A stretch of DNA of 6,236 nucleotides from Octadecabacter sp. (GTDB lineage Bacteria; Pseudomonadota; Alphaproteobacteria; Rhodobacterales; Rhodobacteraceae): contig DQCL01000199.1 of NCBI GenBank assembly GCA_003533975.1, positions 3,828-10,063 of the forward strand. Reading direction: 5' to 3'. The notes beneath the pieces are model-generated. The model saw nothing but the letters and a program-made list of their open reading frames with translations, had not been told where the DNA came from and did not search any database. Made by a program: the position numbers and the translations under genes. This document shows positions 5,364 through 6,236 of this stretch, in pieces (positions within the stretch are counted from its first letter, which is position 1; every line of letters begins with the position of its first letter).

Positions 5364-5846
5364 TTACTCAGATGCTTCTTCAGTTGCTGGGGCTTCCTCG
5401 GCAGGAGCCTCTTCAGCTGGTGCTGCTGCGGCTTCTGCTGCGGCGGCCTTAGCTGCTTCTTCTGCTTCTTTTGCGGCTTCTTTCGCTGCAACTTCAGCTT
5501 CTGCTGCTGCAACTACTTTCGCAGCTTTTTCTTCGACGCGATCTTTGGCTTTTTTGCCTGGCTCGCCTTTAACCATGTTCGCGCGCTCTTTCTTCTCGAT
5601 GACGCCTGCGGCCTCGAGGAAGCGGGAAATACGGTCAGTTGGCTGTGCGCCTTCGCCCAACCAGTAGTTGACGCGGTCCATGTTCATAGTCACGCGGTTT
5701 TCGTCGTCTTTAGCCAGCAGCGGGTTATATGTGCCGAGCTTTTCAACGTAACGGCCGTCACGTGGCATGCGGGAGTCCGCAGCAACAATACGGTAAAACG
5801 GGCGCTTCTTGGAGCCACCGCGTGCGAGGCGAATTTTCATAGCCAT
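5364..5846 (-). CDS. rpsP: 30S ribosomal protein S16 with long Ala/Glu-rich tail
   Basis: S16 binds 16S rRNA early in 30S assembly. The core is unmistakable: [19 protein letters not shown] (3-21), [19 protein letters not shown] (24-42) and the region [16 protein letters not shown] (66-81). The protein is 160 residues, roughly twice the usual 80-90. The extra C-terminus (about 100-160) is a charged, Ala-, Glu- and Lys-rich sequence, probably helical to residue 140. It ends in an acidic Ala/Pro/Glu stretch with AEEAP-type repeats. The start is taken at ATG 5846 because AAGGA lies eight bases upstream; a second ATG two codons later is also possible. The ribosome binding site overlaps the chorismate mutase stop (TAAAGGA). 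Confidence 0.96.
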   Translation of the reverse strand: MAMKIRLARGGSKKRPFYRIVAADSRMPRDGRYVEKLGTYNPLLAKDDENRVTMNMDRVNYWLGEGAQPTDRISRFLEAAGVIEKKERANMVKGEPGKKAKDRVEEKAAKVVAAAEAEVAAKEAAKEAEEAAKAAAAEAAAAPAEEAPAEEAPATEEASE

Positions 5847-5858
5847 GATGTTAGTCCT

Positions 5859-6161
5859 TTAGGGTTTGGTTTGGTGTGTTTTGTGATGCTGAATGACTTC
5901 AGCGATGACGAAGTTGAGGAACTTCTTGGCGAATTCGGGGTCCAATTGGGCCTCGTTTGCCAAATCTTCTAGTCGTGCGATCTGTCGCGTTTCGCGAGCG
6001 GGATCGGACGGGGGAAGGTCGTGCGCGGCTTTGAGTTTCCCCACAGCCTGCGTATGTTTGAACCGCTCGCCCAATGTATAGACGAGGATCGCGTCGAGGC
6101 GGTCGATGCTGTCGCGATGTTCTTTGAGGATATCTGCGGCGAGAGTTACTTCGTTGCTCAT
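5859..6161 (-). CDS. Chorismate mutase, AroQ class (monofunctional)
   Basis: The enzyme converts chorismate to prephenate in phenylalanine and tyrosine synthesis. The 100-residue all-helical product aligns with the E. coli AroQ mutase domain at constant offset. R16, R33, K44, D53, R56 and E57 match the active-site residues R11, R28, K39, D48, R51 and E52. The motifs HRDSIDRLDAILV (15-27), ERFKHTQAVGKLKA (32-45) and LPPSDPARE (49-57) are typical. The E. coli Q88 position appears to be His (H93), less surely aligned. The start is ATG at 6161, overlapping the ffh stop in ATGA, with GGGAAA upstream inside ffh. The stop overlaps the rpsP ribosome binding site. Its place in a targeting and ribosome operon looks like a lineage-specific arrangement; no functional link is evident. 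Confidence 0.92.
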   Translation of the reverse strand: MSNEVTLAADILKEHRDSIDRLDAILVYTLGERFKHTQAVGKLKAAHDLPPSDPARETRQIARLEDLANEAQLDPEFAKKFLNFVIAEVIQHHKTHQTKP

Positions 6162-6236
6162 TTCTTTTTCCCAAATCCTGATAGACCAGGGGGCAGCGCC
6201 GCGCCACCGAGACCGGGCATGCCGCCCATGCCACCG
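6158..6236 (-). CDS. ffh: Signal recognition particle protein Ffh, C-terminal end only
   Basis: Ffh is the GTPase that, with 4.5S RNA, targets nascent membrane proteins to the translocon. Only the last 25 full codons are in the window; the gene continues beyond the right edge. They read GGMGGMPGLGGAALPPGLSG followed by FGKKK and TGA. This is the Met/Gly-rich end with Pro-Gly-Leu and Phe-Gly-Lys-Lys-Lys seen at the C-terminus of many alphaproteobacterial Ffh proteins. The stop shares ATGA with the chorismate mutase start, and ffh directly upstream of rpsP is a common gene order. Identification rests on this short tail plus context. Confidence 0.85.
   Translation of the reverse strand, partial: GGMGGMPGLGGAALPPGLSGFGKKK

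Noticed and set aside
5248..5667. Ala/Ser-rich open frame on the + strand opposite rpsP and rimM
   Set aside because: Its repeats are the complement of the Ala/Glu-rich S16 tail, so the low complexity is borrowed from rpsP.
1..6236. Mobile element, CRISPR array, attachment site, tRNA or rRNA
   Set aside because: I found no regularly spaced repeats, transposase or integrase motifs, terminal inverted repeats or RNA-gene signatures on either strand, despite the two foreign-looking genes in the operon.

Overview
The window looks like a chromosomal segment of an alphaproteobacterium, most likely of the Rhodobacterales (Roseobacter) type. The evidence is the gene set and order (ffh, chorismate mutase, rpsP, rimM, trmD, rplS, rpmE), a cysteine-free ribosomal protein L31 with an extra acidic insert, a TrmD with an N-terminal extension, and an S16 with a long Ala/Glu-rich tail. 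A perfect FNR-type operator also fits this group. The genus cannot be fixed from the sequence.

Layout, left to right. Bases 1-510 (+) are the C-terminal half of a PiT-type phosphate transporter whose start lies outside the window. Bases 511-895 lie between convergent genes and hold two terminator-like hairpins and no supported gene. All other genes are on the minus strand, so their transcription order runs from the right edge to the left. It is: ffh (3' end only, from 6236), AroQ-class chorismate mutase, rpsP, rimM, a sulfotransferase-like gene, trmD, a 128-base gap with an FNR-type operator, an APC-family amino acid permease, a 319-base gap with a candidate promoter, rplS, rpmE, and a strong bidirectional terminator.

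The right-hand cluster is very tightly packed. ffh/chorismate mutase overlap in ATGA, the mutase stop overlaps the rpsP ribosome binding site, rimM/sulfotransferase overlap in TGATG, and sulfotransferase/trmD overlap by 11 bases. Translation of these genes is therefore probably coupled. The work of the cluster is protein targeting (SRP), the 30S subunit (S16 and its maturation factor RimM), tRNA m1G37 methylation (TrmD) and the 50S subunit (L19, L31). A strong hairpin between rpsP and rimM could let S16 be made in greater amount than RimM and TrmD.

The unusual aspect is that this conserved translation operon is interrupted twice. A sulfotransferase-like gene is fused by overlap into the rimM-trmD junction. 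A membrane amino acid permease, probably under oxygen-responsive FNR-type control, sits between trmD and rplS. As a result rplS-rpmE must rely on their own promoter, on read-through from the permease promoter, or on both. I see no mobile element, CRISPR array, tRNA or rRNA, and nothing in the window clearly amounts to an undescribed multi-gene system. The operon insertions, the FNR box and the Glu at the TrmD catalytic-Asp position are the points most worth following up.
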